64,000 bases of DNA from VAZQ01 sp963721005 (GTDB lineage Bacteria > Pseudomonadota > Alphaproteobacteria > Rhizobiales > Xanthobacteraceae): positions 558,001 to 622,000 of the forward strand of contig CAVRHR010000004.1 of NCBI GenBank assembly GCA_963721005.1. The letters are read 5' to 3'. Both the position numbers and the translations under genes were made by a program. This document shows positions 27,118-35,969 of this stretch, piece by piece. The notes under the pieces were generated by a model. That model was not told where the DNA came from and did no database searches. It was given only the letters and a program-made list of their open reading frames with translations. Every line of letters starts with the position of its first letter. The stretch's first letter is position 1.

Positions 27118-27312
27118 ATGGCCGACTTCATGTCCCATATCATGGTGCCGATCGCGATCGGCGCGGTTGCGATCGTGCTGCTGATCGGCCTCGTCAACAT
27201 GATGCGCGGGGGCTCGCCCCACCTGTCGCAGCGGCTGATGCGGCTGCGCGTGCTGATGCAGTTCATCGCCTTGATCGTCATCATGCTGACGATCTGGATC
27301 ATGCGGGGCTGA
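27118..27312 (+). CDS. Small HIG1-type twin-transmembrane protein
   Basis: This 64-residue protein has two hydrophobic helices (IMVPIAIGAVAIVLLIGLVN and LMQFIALIVIMLTIWIM) joined by a short loop (RGGSPHLSQRLMRLRV). This is the pattern of the HIG1-domain twin-transmembrane proteins of alphaproteobacteria, related to mitochondrial hypoxia-induced factors associated with respiratory complexes. It is immediately upstream (8 bp) of the cobalamin adenosyltransferase gene, a linkage common in Rhizobiales, and probably co-transcribed. Confidence 0.85.
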   Translation: MADFMSHIMVPIAIGAVAIVLLIGLVNMMRGGSPHLSQRLMRLRVLMQFIALIVIMLTIWIMRG

Positions 27313-27320
27313 GGCGCGAG

Positions 27321-27899
27321 ATGGTGGTGCTCAACCGAATCTATACCCGTACCGGCGATGACGGCAGTACCGCGCTCGGCAGCGGCGAGCGGCGTCCGAA
27401 ATACGATCTGCGGGTCGCCGCCTACGGGACCGTGGACGAGGTGAACGCGGTCATCGGCGTCGCGCGGCTGCATGCGGCCGGGAAGCTCGAGCTCGACCCC
27501 ATGCTGGCGCGCATCCAGAACGACCTGTTCGACGTCGGAGCCGATCTCTGCATGCCCGACAAAGGCAAGGGCCCGGGTGGGGCGCGGCTCGACGTCACCG
27601 ATTCCCAGGTCGAATGGCTCGAGCAGCAGATCGACAAGCTCAACGGCGAGCTCGAGCCGCTGCGGTCATTCGTCCTGCCGGGCGGCCGCGCGGCCGCGGC
27701 CCATCTGCATCTAGCCCGCACGGTCTGCCGGCGCGCCGAACGACTGATGGTCGAGCTCAAGGACAAGCCGGGCGAAAGCGTCACGCCGGCGGCGATCAAA
27801 TACGTCAATCGGCTGTCGGACTTCTTCTTCGTCGCCGCCCGCTTCGCCAACCACAAGGGCGCAGACGACGTGCTCTGGGTACCGGGCCGGAATCGCTGA
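27321..27899 (+). CDS. Corrinoid adenosyltransferase, PduO type
   Basis: This 192-residue enzyme transfers adenosyl from ATP to cob(I)alamin. The ATP site is TRTGDDGSTALGSGERRPKYD. The family signature RSFVLPGG, the RTVCRRAERL helix and YVNRLSDFFFVAARFAN are all present. It would supply adenosylcobalamin to the ethylmalonyl-CoA mutase encoded at 13.2 kb. It lies between the HIG1-like and rhomboid genes in one transcriptional direction with gaps of 8 and 14 bp, so an operon is likely. Confidence 0.94.
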   Translation: MVVLNRIYTRTGDDGSTALGSGERRPKYDLRVAAYGTVDEVNAVIGVARLHAAGKLELDPMLARIQNDLFDVGADLCMPDKGKGPGGARLDVTDSQVEWLEQQIDKLNGELEPLRSFVLPGGRAAAAHLHLARTVCRRAERLMVELKDKPGESVTPAAIKYVNRLSDFFFVAARFANHKGADDVLWVPGRNR

Positions 27900-27913
27900 A
27901 CAGTGAAATCGAC

Positions 27914-28651
27914 ATGGTGTTTCCGCTTTACGACGACAATCCGTTCAAGCTGCCGGTCAGGCCGATCGTCACTTGGCTCCTGATCCTGGCGAACCTCCTG
28001 GTGTTCCTGGTCGAGGCCGGCGGCAGCGATGCCGAGACGCAGGCCATCGCCAACGCGTTCGGGGTCACGCCGGCCGCGCTGCTCGGCGGCGTGACGCCGG
28101 CGCCGATTCTCACGCTCCTCACCTACATGTTCATCCACGCCGACATCGGGCATATTTTCGGCAACATGGTGTTTCTCTGGGTGTTCGGCGATGACGTGGA
28201 GGAGGCGCTCGGCCGCCGCCGTTTCCTCGTGTTCTACCTGTTGTGCGGCATCATCGGCGCGCTCGCCTTCGTGGCCAGCGATCCGACCTTCGCGGGGCCG
28301 CTGATCGGAGCTTCGGGAGCGATCTCGGGCGTCATTGTCGCCTATGCGATGTGGCGGCCCTGCGCCAAGGTCACGGTCCTGCTCGGGATCATTCCGTTGC
28401 GGATCAGCGCCTTCTGGGTGATCGGCGCCTTCGTGCTCACGCAGCTGTGGAATTTGGAAGCGACCGGCAAGAGCGACGTCGCCTATTGGTGCCACCTCGG
28501 CGGCATGCTGGCGGGCGCGGTGCTGTTTCCGATCATGCGGCGTCCCGGCGTGCAGCTGTTCGAATGTGTGCGGATGCCGAATTATCCGGCCGTCGGTGCG
28601 GCCGCACCGCGGGTGCGCCCGACCTCCGGGGCCGGCCCGGAGGGCAGATAG
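27914..28651 (+). CDS. Rhomboid-family intramembrane serine protease
   Basis: This 245-residue protein has about six membrane helices. The rhomboid signatures are visible: HADIGHIFGNMVFLWVFG, the catalytic serine in GASGAISG and the catalytic histidine in CHLGGMLAG. It cleaves membrane protein substrates within the bilayer; the substrate is unknown. It starts 14 bp after the adenosyltransferase stop. The soluble tail after the last helix is short and proline-rich. Confidence 0.92.
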   Translation: MVFPLYDDNPFKLPVRPIVTWLLILANLLVFLVEAGGSDAETQAIANAFGVTPAALLGGVTPAPILTLLTYMFIHADIGHIFGNMVFLWVFGDDVEEALGRRRFLVFYLLCGIIGALAFVASDPTFAGPLIGASGAISGVIVAYAMWRPCAKVTVLLGIIPLRISAFWVIGAFVLTQLWNLEATGKSDVAYWCHLGGMLAGAVLFPIMRRPGVQLFECVRMPNYPAVGAAAPRVRPTSGAGPEGR

Positions 28652-28809
28652 GTCCGCTCCAGCCGCCCGATCGGGCATGCCGGCGCCAAAATGGGCGTCC
28701 CGAATTGCCGCGGCGCGGCACGAAAGTTGACACCGCGTCCTGCGCCCCATTAGCTTGCCGCGCAGCGCCGGGATCCTTCGCCTTTGCCACCCATCGCGAG
28801 AGCGCATTC

Positions 28810-29562
28810 ATGAAAATCCTGGTGCCGGTCAAAAGAGTCGTCGATTACAACGTGAAGATTCGCGTGAAGGGAGACGGCAGCGGCGTCGAGCTCGCCAACG
28901 TCAAGATGTCGATGAACCCCTTCGACGAGATCGCGGTCGAGGAGGCGCTCCGGCTGAGGGAGAAGGGGCAGGCGAGCGAGGTCGTGTGCGTGTCGATCGG
29001 CCCCGCCCAGGCCACCGAGACCATCCGCACCGGGCTCGCCATGGGGGCCGACCGCGGCATCCTGGTCAAGACCGACAAGCCGGTCGAGCCGCTCGCTGTC
29101 GCCAAGCTGCTCAAGGCCATCGTCGACGCGGAGCAGCCCGGCCTGGTGATCCTGGGCAAGCAGGCAATCGACGACGATTGCAACCAAACTGGGCAGATGC
29201 TGGCGGCCCTCACGGGCTGGCCGCAGGGCACGTTCGCCTCCAAGCTGGCGATCGAGGGCGACAGCGTGCTGGTCACCCGCGAGGTCGACGGCGGCCTGCA
29301 GACGCTGCGGCTCAAGGCTCCGGCGATCGTGACGACCGATCTGCGCCTCAACGAGCCGCGCTACGCCAGCCTGCCCAACATCATGAAGGCCAAGAAGAAG
29401 CCGATCGAGGAGAAGACGCCCGAAAGCTACTGTGTCGACATCGCGCCGCGGCTCGAGGTGCTCAAGACCGCCGAGCCCGCCGGCCGCAAGTCCGGCGTGA
29501 AGGTGAAATCGGTGGCCGAGCTGGTCGACAAGCTCAAGAACGAGGCCGGGGTCCTGTCATGA
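28810..29562 (+). CDS. etfB: Electron transfer flavoprotein, beta subunit
   Basis: This 250-residue protein starts MKILVPVKRVVDYNVKIRVK and matches EtfB along its length, including SMNPFDEIAVEEALRLREK, GPAQATETIRTGLAMGADRG, LVILGKQAIDDDCNQTGQML and the C-terminal LPNIMKAKKKPIE helix. With EtfA it accepts electrons from acyl-CoA dehydrogenases such as the methylsuccinyl-CoA dehydrogenase above and passes them to ETF-quinone oxidoreductase. Its stop overlaps the etfA start (ATGA), so the two are translationally coupled. Confidence 0.96.
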   Translation: MKILVPVKRVVDYNVKIRVKGDGSGVELANVKMSMNPFDEIAVEEALRLREKGQASEVVCVSIGPAQATETIRTGLAMGADRGILVKTDKPVEPLAVAKLLKAIVDAEQPGLVILGKQAIDDDCNQTGQMLAALTGWPQGTFASKLAIEGDSVLVTREVDGGLQTLRLKAPAIVTTDLRLNEPRYASLPNIMKAKKKPIEEKTPESYCVDIAPRLEVLKTAEPAGRKSGVKVKSVAELVDKLKNEAGVLS

Positions 29563-30510
29563 CCACCCTCCTCATCGCCGAGCACGACAACAAGACCCTC
29601 AAGGATGCGACCAGCAAGGCGCTCACCGCCGCCAGGGCGCTCGCGTCGCCGGTGCATGTGCTGGTCGCCGGCCGCGACGCCCGCGGCGTTGCGCAAGCCG
29701 CCGCGAAGCTCGACGGCGTCGCCAAGGTCCTGCTGGCGGACGCACCGGCGTTCGAGCATGCGCTGGCCGAGCCGCTGGCGGCGCTGGTGGTCGCCCTCGC
29801 GCCCGCCTATGACGCGATCGTCGCTGCGGCCACCACCACGGGCAAGAATTTCATGCCGCGCGTCGCCGCGCTGCTCGACGTCATGCAGATTTCCGACATC
29901 GTCAGGGTGATCGGGCCGGACACGTTCGAGCGCCCGATCTATGCCGGAAATGCGCTGCAGACCGTGCGCTCCCGCGACAAGGTGAAGGTCATCACGGTAC
30001 GCACCTCGACCTTCCCGGCATCCGGCACCGCGCCGGCCGCCACGGCGCCGATCGAGGACGCGGCGGCTACGACCGATGCCGGCATCTCCGCCTTCGTGGG
30101 CGAGGAGCTCTCCAAGACCGATCGTCCCGAGCTGACCTCGGCCAAGAATCATCATATCGGGCGGTCGCGCGATGCAGAGCCGCGAGAACTTCACCACCTA
30201 TATCGAGCCGGTGGCCGACAAGCTCGGTGCCGCCATGGGGGCCTCGCGGGCGGCGGTCGATGCCGGGTACGCGCCCAATGACTGGCAGGTCGGCCAGACC
30301 GGCAAGGTGGTGGCGCCCGAGCTCTATATCGCGGTGGGCATCTCGGGGGCGATCCAGCATCTCGCCGGCATGAAGGATTCCAAGGTCATCGTGGCCATCA
30401 ACAAGGACGAGGAAGCGCCGATCTTCCAGGTCGCCGACTATGGGCTGGTCGCCGATCTCTATCAGGCGCTGCCCGAGCTCGCGCAGGAGCTCGGAAAGAT
30501 CGGGAAATAG
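29559..30510 (+). pseudogene. etfA: Electron transfer flavoprotein, alpha subunit, with a single-base frameshift
   Basis: The first frame (29559 to about 30146) gives the EtfA N-terminal domain (MTTLLIAEHDNKTLKDATSKA) up to TDRPELTSAK. The second frame, readable from about 30148 to 30510, gives the C-terminal FAD domain (GGRAMQSRENF, AVGISGAIQHLAGM, INKDEEAPIFQVADYGLV). One extra A at 30147-30148 separates them; removing it restores K-I-I-I-S-G-G-R, the normal sequence. Everything else is intact and conserved. As etfA is expected to be needed by the pathway in this window, a base-call error is more likely than a true null. Confidence 0.85.
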
Positions 30511-30676
30511 CCCGCCGGTCACGGCCGCCCTGCGGCTTGGGCCGCCGAGCAATTGCGGCCGCCAGGTGACCCGGGTGACTGCCGCCGCGCCGGTGGCGCG
30601 GGCCGCCGGATCGGCGTAGAACATGCGTCCTCGCGGGGAAGCCCGCGAAGGCGACCCGGGGGATCAGACTGGAGCC

Positions 30677-31558
30677 ATGGCGTTGAATATCAAGAAAGTC
30701 GGAGTGGTCGGGGCCGGTCAGATGGGCAGCGGCATCGCGCATGTGTGCGCGCTCGCGGGATTCGACGTCAAGCTCAATGACATCGCGACCGACCGCGTCA
30801 GGGCCGGGATCGCCACCATCCACGGCAATCTGGCGCGTCAGGTGAGCCGCAAGCTCATCACCGACGAGGAGCGGCAGGTGGCGCTGGACCGGATAACGCC
30901 CGCCGATGCGCTCGACGGATTGTCGGATTGCGATCTCGTCATCGAGGCGGCGACCGAGAAGGAGGAGGTGAAGCGCTCGATCTTCGCCAATGTCTGCCCG
31001 CTGCTCAAGGCGGACGCGATTCTCGGCACCAACTCGTCCTCCATATCGATCACCCGCCTGGCCTCCTCGACCGACCGGCCCGAGCGCTTCATCGGCATCC
31101 ATTTCATGAATCCGGCGCCGCTGATGAAGCTGGTCGAACTGATCCGCGGCATCGCCACCGGCGACGCCACCTTCGAGGCCACCAAGCAATTCATCACCAA
31201 GCTCGGCAAGACCATCGCGGTATCGGAGGATTTTCCCGCCTTCATCGTCAATCGCATCCTGCTGCCCATGATCAACGAGGCGATCTACACGCTCTACGAA
31301 GGCGTCGGAAACGTCGAGGCGATCGATACCGCCATGAAGCTCGGCGCCAACCATCCCATGGGTCCGCTCGAGCTCGCCGATTTCATCGGGCTCGATACCT
31401 GCCTGTCGGTGATGCAGGTGCTGCACGAGGGGCTGGCCGATTCCAAATATCGGCCCTGCCCGTTGCTGGTGAAATATGTCGAGGCCGGCTGGCTCGGCCG
31501 CAAGACCAAGCGCGGGTTCTATGATTACCGGGGCGAGAAGCCGGTGCCGACGCGCTAA
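30677..31558 (+). CDS. 3-hydroxybutyryl-CoA dehydrogenase
   Basis: This 293-residue protein has the NAD-binding GVVGAGQMGSGIAHVCALAG motif and catalytic-region signatures: ILGTNSSSISIT, FIGIHFMNPAPLMKLVE with the catalytic His, and DFPAFIVNRILLPMINEA. It ends with YVEAGWLGRKTKRGFYDY. It oxidises or forms 3-hydroxyacyl-CoA; in this context, interconversion of acetoacetyl-CoA and crotonyl-CoA precursors feeding the ethylmalonyl-CoA pathway or PHB metabolism. GGAG lies 3 nt before the ATG. It lies downstream of etfBA on the same strand, as often in Rhizobiales. Confidence 0.93.
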   Translation: MALNIKKVGVVGAGQMGSGIAHVCALAGFDVKLNDIATDRVRAGIATIHGNLARQVSRKLITDEERQVALDRITPADALDGLSDCDLVIEAATEKEEVKRSIFANVCPLLKADAILGTNSSSISITRLASSTDRPERFIGIHFMNPAPLMKLVELIRGIATGDATFEATKQFITKLGKTIAVSEDFPAFIVNRILLPMINEAIYTLYEGVGNVEAIDTAMKLGANHPMGPLELADFIGLDTCLSVMQVLHEGLADSKYRPCPLLVKYVEAGWLGRKTKRGFYDYRGEKPVPTR

Positions 31559-31794
31559 CCGGCGCGCACGACTTTCTCCCAATTAGCTTGGCTTGGATTC
31601 AACAGGGCTTCGGTTGACCGACCTCGCGTTCATGGATGCGGGTCCAGTCGCCAAATGGCCGCGGCCAAGCCGGCGAGACATCCGCCTAGGTGGTCGTTCC
31701 GACTGCGTGATTTATCTCTCGTTTACCCCTGCGCGCTAAAGTCGAAGGTGCGATCCCGGCCGAGGCTCCGGCCGCTCTCACGCGCGAGCTTGCA

Positions 31795-31980
31795 ATGGAT
31801 CCCTCTTCGATCGCTTCCGCTGCCATTGGCGCCAGTGCTGGGCAATTCCAGCAGGCTGTCGGCGTGAAAATGCTGGCCATGGCCCAGCAGGCCAGCAACG
31901 CGGTCGTCAAAATGATCGACACGGCGACGCAGGGCAGCGTTTCCGCCGGCATCGGCGGCAATCTCGACCGGACGGTCTGA
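31795..31980 (+). CDS. YjfB-like small putative motility protein
   Basis: This 61-residue protein begins MDPSSIASAAIGASAGQFQQ and is alanine/glutamine-rich with no membrane segment. The start and composition match the YjfB family, small proteins annotated as putative motility proteins whose function has not been shown. The ribosome binding site is weak. The region of 236 bp upstream holds no gene I can recognise. It converges with tlpA. Confidence 0.65.
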   Translation: MDPSSIASAAIGASAGQFQQAVGVKMLAMAQQASNAVVKMIDTATQGSVSAGIGGNLDRTV

Positions 31981-32024
31981 GCAGCCTGGCGCTTCTTGCG
32001 GCGGCGGTGCGAATGCCGCCGCCC

Positions 32025-32690
32025 CTAACCTCCGAGCGCCGCGCGTACCAGCTTGACCCCGTCCGGGCTCGCCCATTCGGCCGGGCCCGCCGCGGTACCG
32101 ATCTCGCAGCCGGCGGGGTCGACCAGCACCGTGGTGGGCAACCCGATGGCGCGTCCGATCAGCTTGAGATCCTGGAACACCCTGGCGCTCTGGTCGGCGT
32201 AATAGGCCAGCCGGTTGACGCCTACATCCTCGAGCCAGACGTGCGGCTTGACCGAATCGCGCGTGTCGATATTGACCGCGACGACCTCGAAGCGCCCCCC
32301 GCCCAAGGCTCCCTCGAGCGCATCGAGCGCCGGCATCTCCTTGCGGCACGGGATGCACCAGGTCGCCCACAGATTGAGCAGCACCGTGCGGCCGCGCCAA
32401 TCCGACAGCCGCCGCTCGGCCCCCGACAGGTCGCGGAAGGCGAGGTCCGGTAGCCGCAGCGGACTTTCGGCGATCGCCATCGCGGCCACCTCGCCGCGCG
32501 CCAGCGGGCCGACACTGCGGGCGATCTCCAGCGCCGGCAGGCAATCGGGATCGCCCGCATTGCGCATGAACCCGCCGATCCCGTATACCCCAGCCAGGCC
32601 GGCAAGCGCTCCGGCGACGACCGCTCCGGCCATCAGGGCGACCCGGCGGGGGTGGGGATGCGGTGCTGCATTTTCAGGGTTGGCGGCCAC
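32025..32690 (-). CDS. tlpA: TlpA-type thiol:disulfide oxidoreductase
   Basis: This 221-residue protein has an N-terminal membrane anchor (VALMAGAVVAGALAGLAGVYG) and a periplasmic thioredoxin fold with active site WATWCIPCRKEMP and the cis-Pro region GLPTTVLVD. TlpA in Bradyrhizobium keeps periplasmic copper-centre assembly proteins of cytochrome oxidase reduced. Divergence from argH matches the order in related genomes. The start is GTG (32688-32690). An extra Cys pair (DPDC and GCEI) is present outside the active site. Confidence 0.9.
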   Translation of the reverse strand: MAANPENAAPHPHPRRVALMAGAVVAGALAGLAGVYGIGGFMRNAGDPDCLPALEIARSVGPLARGEVAAMAIAESPLRLPDLAFRDLSGAERRLSDWRGRTVLLNLWATWCIPCRKEMPALDALEGALGGGRFEVVAVNIDTRDSVKPHVWLEDVGVNRLAYYADQSARVFQDLKLIGRAIGLPTTVLVDPAGCEIGTAAGPAEWASPDGVKLVRAALGG

Positions 32691-32785
32691 GGTTCGCTTG
32701 GTTCCTGTCTTGGTCCGGTCCCGATCCTGTCCCGACCGATCCGATCGAAACCATCTCGTGAGCGTATCACGCGTAACGGCGTATC

Positions 32786-32841
32786 ATGAGCAACAAGAGA
32801 TCGTGAACAATAACCGAATCATGAGCCATAACCGAACATGA
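32786..32841 (+). promoter_or_regulatory. Short coupled leader ORFs before argH
   Basis: An ATG at 32786 opens a 6-codon ORF (MSNKRS) ending in TGA at 32804-32806. Its stop overlaps a GTG at 32803 that opens a 12-codon ORF (VNNNRIMSHNRT). That ORF's TGA at 32839-32841 overlaps the argH ATG at 32838. ATGAGCAACAAGA occurs both at 32786 and at the argH start. Translation of the leader could deliver ribosomes to argH, which has no Shine-Dalgarno sequence. This is inference from layout only. Confidence 0.35.
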
Positions 32842-34229
32842 GCAACAAGATGTGGGGCGGCCGCTTCGGCCAAGGTCCCGACGCGATCATGGACGAGATC
32901 AATGTCTCGATCGACTTCGATCGGCACCTCTATCGCCAGGACATTACCGCCAGCAAGGCCCATGCCGCCATGCTGGCCAAGCAGGGCATCATCTCGGCGC
33001 ACGATGCCGCCTCGATCGCCCAGGGTCTAGACACGATCTTGTCAGAGATCGAAGGCGGCACGTTCAGCTTCGAGCGTGCGCTCGAGGACATCCATATGAA
33101 CGTGGAGGGCCGGCTGTCGGAGCTGATCGGGCCCGCGGCCGGCCGCCTGCACACCGCGCGCTCGCGCAACGATCAGGTGGCGACCGATTTTCGCCTCTGG
33201 GTCAGGGACACGATCGACGCCCTGGATCAGGCGCTGGCCGGCTACCAGCAGGTGCTGGCCGAGAAGGCGCTGGCGAATGCCGCGACGGTGATGCCGGGCT
33301 TCACCCATCTGCAGACCGCGCAGCCGGTGACGTTCGGGCACCACTTGCTGGCCTATGTGGAGATGGCGGGGCGCGATCGCGGCCGGTTTGCGGACGCGCG
33401 CCGGCGCCTCAACGAATGTCCGCTCGGCGCCGCCGCGCTCGCCGGCACCGCATTCCCGATCGACCGCGACATGACCGCGAAGGCGCTCGGCTTCGAGCGC
33501 CCGATGGCAAACTCGCTCGACGCCGTCTCGGACCGCGACTTCGTGCTGGAGACGCTCGCCGCCGCCGCCATCGCGTCCATGCATCTGTCGCGCTTTGCGG
33601 AGGAGATCGTGATCTGGACGTCGCCGCTTTCGGGGTTGGCGCTGCTGTCGGACCGGTTCACGACCGGATCGTCGATCATGCCGCAGAAGCGCAATCCCGA
33701 TGCCGCCGAGCTGGTGCGGGCCAAGACCGGCCGCATCATCGGGGCCTTGCTGGGCCTGCTGGTGGTGATGAAGGGACTGCCGCTCGCCTACCAGAAGGAC
33801 ATGCAGGAGGACAAGGAAGGCGCGATGGATGCGCTCGCGGCCTTGGGCCTCTCGGTCGCCGCCATGACCGGCATGGTGGCGGACCTGCTGCCGGATGCGG
33901 CACGCATGCGCCAGGCCGCCGACGAAGGCTATTCGACCGCGACCGACCTGGCCGACTGGCTGGTGTGCGTTCTGCACATGCCGTTTCGCGAGGCGCACCA
34001 TATTACCGGGCGGATCGTGGCCAGGGCGGCCGCCGAGGGCGTTGCGCTCCACGCGCTCACGCTCGACAAGATGCGATCGATCGAGCCGCGGATTACCAAC
34101 GACGTCTTTGCGGTGCTTTCCGTGGACAATTCCGTGAAGAGCCGCGTCAGCTACGGGGGTACCTCGCCCAAGAACGTGCGCCGCGAAGCCGCGCGCTGGC
34201 TCAAGGTCCTGGCCAAGAATTGCGGATGA
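32838..34229 (+). CDS. argH: Argininosuccinate lyase
   Basis: This 463-residue fumarase/aspartase superfamily enzyme performs the last step of arginine synthesis (argininosuccinate to arginine and fumarate). Signatures include MWGGRFGQGPDAIMDEIN, HMNVEGRLSELIG, ARSRNDQVATDFRLW, HLQTAQPVTFGHHLL and the mobile loop TGSSIMPQKRNPDAAELVRAK with the catalytic Ser. No ribosome binding site precedes the ATG; overlapping mini-ORFs do. The gene order argH, lipoprotein, lysA is conserved in Rhizobiales. Confidence 0.97.
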   Translation: MSNKMWGGRFGQGPDAIMDEINVSIDFDRHLYRQDITASKAHAAMLAKQGIISAHDAASIAQGLDTILSEIEGGTFSFERALEDIHMNVEGRLSELIGPAAGRLHTARSRNDQVATDFRLWVRDTIDALDQALAGYQQVLAEKALANAATVMPGFTHLQTAQPVTFGHHLLAYVEMAGRDRGRFADARRRLNECPLGAAALAGTAFPIDRDMTAKALGFERPMANSLDAVSDRDFVLETLAAAAIASMHLSRFAEEIVIWTSPLSGLALLSDRFTTGSSIMPQKRNPDAAELVRAKTGRIIGALLGLLVVMKGLPLAYQKDMQEDKEGAMDALAALGLSVAAMTGMVADLLPDAARMRQAADEGYSTATDLADWLVCVLHMPFREAHHITGRIVARAAAEGVALHALTLDKMRSIEPRITNDVFAVLSVDNSVKSRVSYGGTSPKNVRREAARWLKVLAKNCG

Positions 34230-34284
34230 GCGTTTCGAAAAACAGCTCGATCTGCTATGCTGCCAACGATCAGGAGGTCGCCGG

Positions 34285-34563
34285 GTGATCCAACCGCCAA
34301 GCTCTGCTCGCGCCGGACGTTGTCACGTCAGATTTGGTCACGTCAGATTCGGTCACGCCGGATTTGCCGTGCTCGCCGCGCTGGCGGCTGCGCTCACCCT
34401 GGCGGGTTGCGGCCGCAAGGCCGGCCTCGATCGGCCCCCAATGGCGGCCGCCGGCGATCTCCAGGGCAGCGGGCAGCCTGGCGCGGCGCCGGGCGCCGCC
34501 GGCAAGCCGGTGGCGCCGCCCTCCGAAAAACGGAAAACCCCTCTCGATTGGCTGATTGACTGA
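34285..34563 (+). CDS. Small LptM-like lipoprotein
   Basis: This 92-residue protein has an N-terminal hydrophobic stretch (AVLAALAAALTLAGC) ending in a lipobox LAGC, followed by GRKAGLDRPP and a proline/alanine-rich tail (EKRKTPLDWLID). The lipobox plus GRKxxLxxP sequence is the lipoprotein-attachment/LptM (YifL) pattern. It would be lipidated and sit in the outer or inner membrane. It starts at GTG with CAGGAGG 9 nt upstream. It lies between argH and lysA, as in other Proteobacteria. Confidence 0.85.
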   Translation: MIQPPSSARAGRCHVRFGHVRFGHAGFAVLAALAAALTLAGCGRKAGLDRPPMAAAGDLQGSGQPGAAPGAAGKPVAPPSEKRKTPLDWLID

Positions 34564-34574
34564 GCCGGCCGGCG

Positions 34575-35840
34575 ATGCACCACTTTGCCTATCGGGCCGG
34601 CGTGCTGCACGCCGAGGCGGTCGATCTCATCGACCTCGCGGCCGCGGTCGGCACCCCATTCTATTGCTACTCCACCGCCACCATCGAACGGCACTACCAG
34701 GTGTTCGCGCATGCTTTCGCGGATGTGGGCGCGCTGGTCTGCTACGCCATGAAGGCCAACTCGAATCAGGCCGTCATCAAGACGCTGGCCCGGCTCGGCG
34801 CCGGTGCCGACGTCGTCTCCGCAGGCGAGCTCAAGCGCGCCCGCGCGGCCGGCATTCCGCCGCACAAGATCATGTTCTCGGGCGTCGGCAAGACCGCCGA
34901 TGAGCTCGCGCTCGCGATCGACGAAGGCATCCTGTGCATCAACGTGGAGTCCGAGCCGGAGCTCGAGCTCTTGTCCTCGATCGCGCAGCAGAAGGGCCGC
35001 ACCGCCCATGTCTCGCTGCGCGTGAACCCCGACATCGACGCCCGAACCCATGCCAAGATCGCTACCGGCAAGGCCGAGAACAAGTTCGGTATCCCGATCA
35101 GCCAGGCGCGCGAGGTCTATGCCCGCGCCGCCAAGCTGCCGGGCCTGCGGGCGACCGGCGTCGACATGCATATCGGCAGCCAGATCACGGATCTGGCGCC
35201 GTTCGACGACGCCTTCGCGCTGCTTTCGGAATTCGTGCGCGCCCTGCGCGGCGACGGCCACACCATCTCTCATCTCGACCTCGGCGGCGGGCTCGGCATT
35301 CCCTACCGCGAGGACAACGAGCCGCCGCCGCATCCGGACGCCTATGCGGCCATGGTCAAGCGCGCCACCCGCGATCTCGGCTGCACCCTGATCTTCGAGC
35401 CGGGCCGCCTGATCGTCGGCAACGCCGGCATCCTGGTCACCCGCGTTCTCTATCTCAAGGGCGGCGAGACCAAGAGCTTCGTCATCGTCGATGCCGGCAT
35501 GAATGATCTCATCCGCCCGACCCTGTACGAGGCCCATCACGATATCCGACCGGTGCGCGAGCCCGATCCGCTCGCGCGGCGGATCGTCGCCGACGTGGTG
35601 GGCCCGGTATGCGAATTGGGCGATTTCCTGGCGCTCGACCGAGACATGGCGGCGCCGCGGCCCGGGGATCTGCTGGCCGTCATGTCGGCCGGCGCCTATG
35701 GGGCGGTCCAGGCCGGCACCTACAATACCCGTCCATTGGTTCCGGAAGTGCTTGTGCGCGAAGGAGAATGGGCGTTGGTCCGGCCCCGGCTCGAAGCCGA
35801 GGCCTTGATCGGGCTCGACCGCCTGCCGCCCTGGCAGTGA
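34575..35840 (+). CDS. lysA: Diaminopimelate decarboxylase
   Basis: This 421-residue fold-type III PLP enzyme makes lysine from meso-diaminopimelate. The PLP lysine is in LVCYAMKANSNQAV. Other signatures are GADVVSAGELKRA, HIGSQITDL, LDLGGGLGIPY, FEPGRLIVGNAGIL and VGPVCELGDFLALDR, whose Cys comes from the dimer partner. It is full length. It starts 12 bp after the lipoprotein gene, so it is co-transcribed. Confidence 0.97.
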   Translation: MHHFAYRAGVLHAEAVDLIDLAAAVGTPFYCYSTATIERHYQVFAHAFADVGALVCYAMKANSNQAVIKTLARLGAGADVVSAGELKRARAAGIPPHKIMFSGVGKTADELALAIDEGILCINVESEPELELLSSIAQQKGRTAHVSLRVNPDIDARTHAKIATGKAENKFGIPISQAREVYARAAKLPGLRATGVDMHIGSQITDLAPFDDAFALLSEFVRALRGDGHTISHLDLGGGLGIPYREDNEPPPHPDAYAAMVKRATRDLGCTLIFEPGRLIVGNAGILVTRVLYLKGGETKSFVIVDAGMNDLIRPTLYEAHHDIRPVREPDPLARRIVADVVGPVCELGDFLALDRDMAAPRPGDLLAVMSAGAYGAVQAGTYNTRPLVPEVLVREGEWALVRPRLEAEALIGLDRLPPWQ

Positions 35841-35969
35841 ATTCCCGGGCCGGGCCAGAACGGTCCCTCCATGCCGGCGTTTTGATCATGGTGCCTTTGA
35901 TTTGCCTGGTGGCCCGGGTCTGGTACCGTGTTAAGATGCGAAAATCAGGCAGATTCTTAGTCGCGGGAG

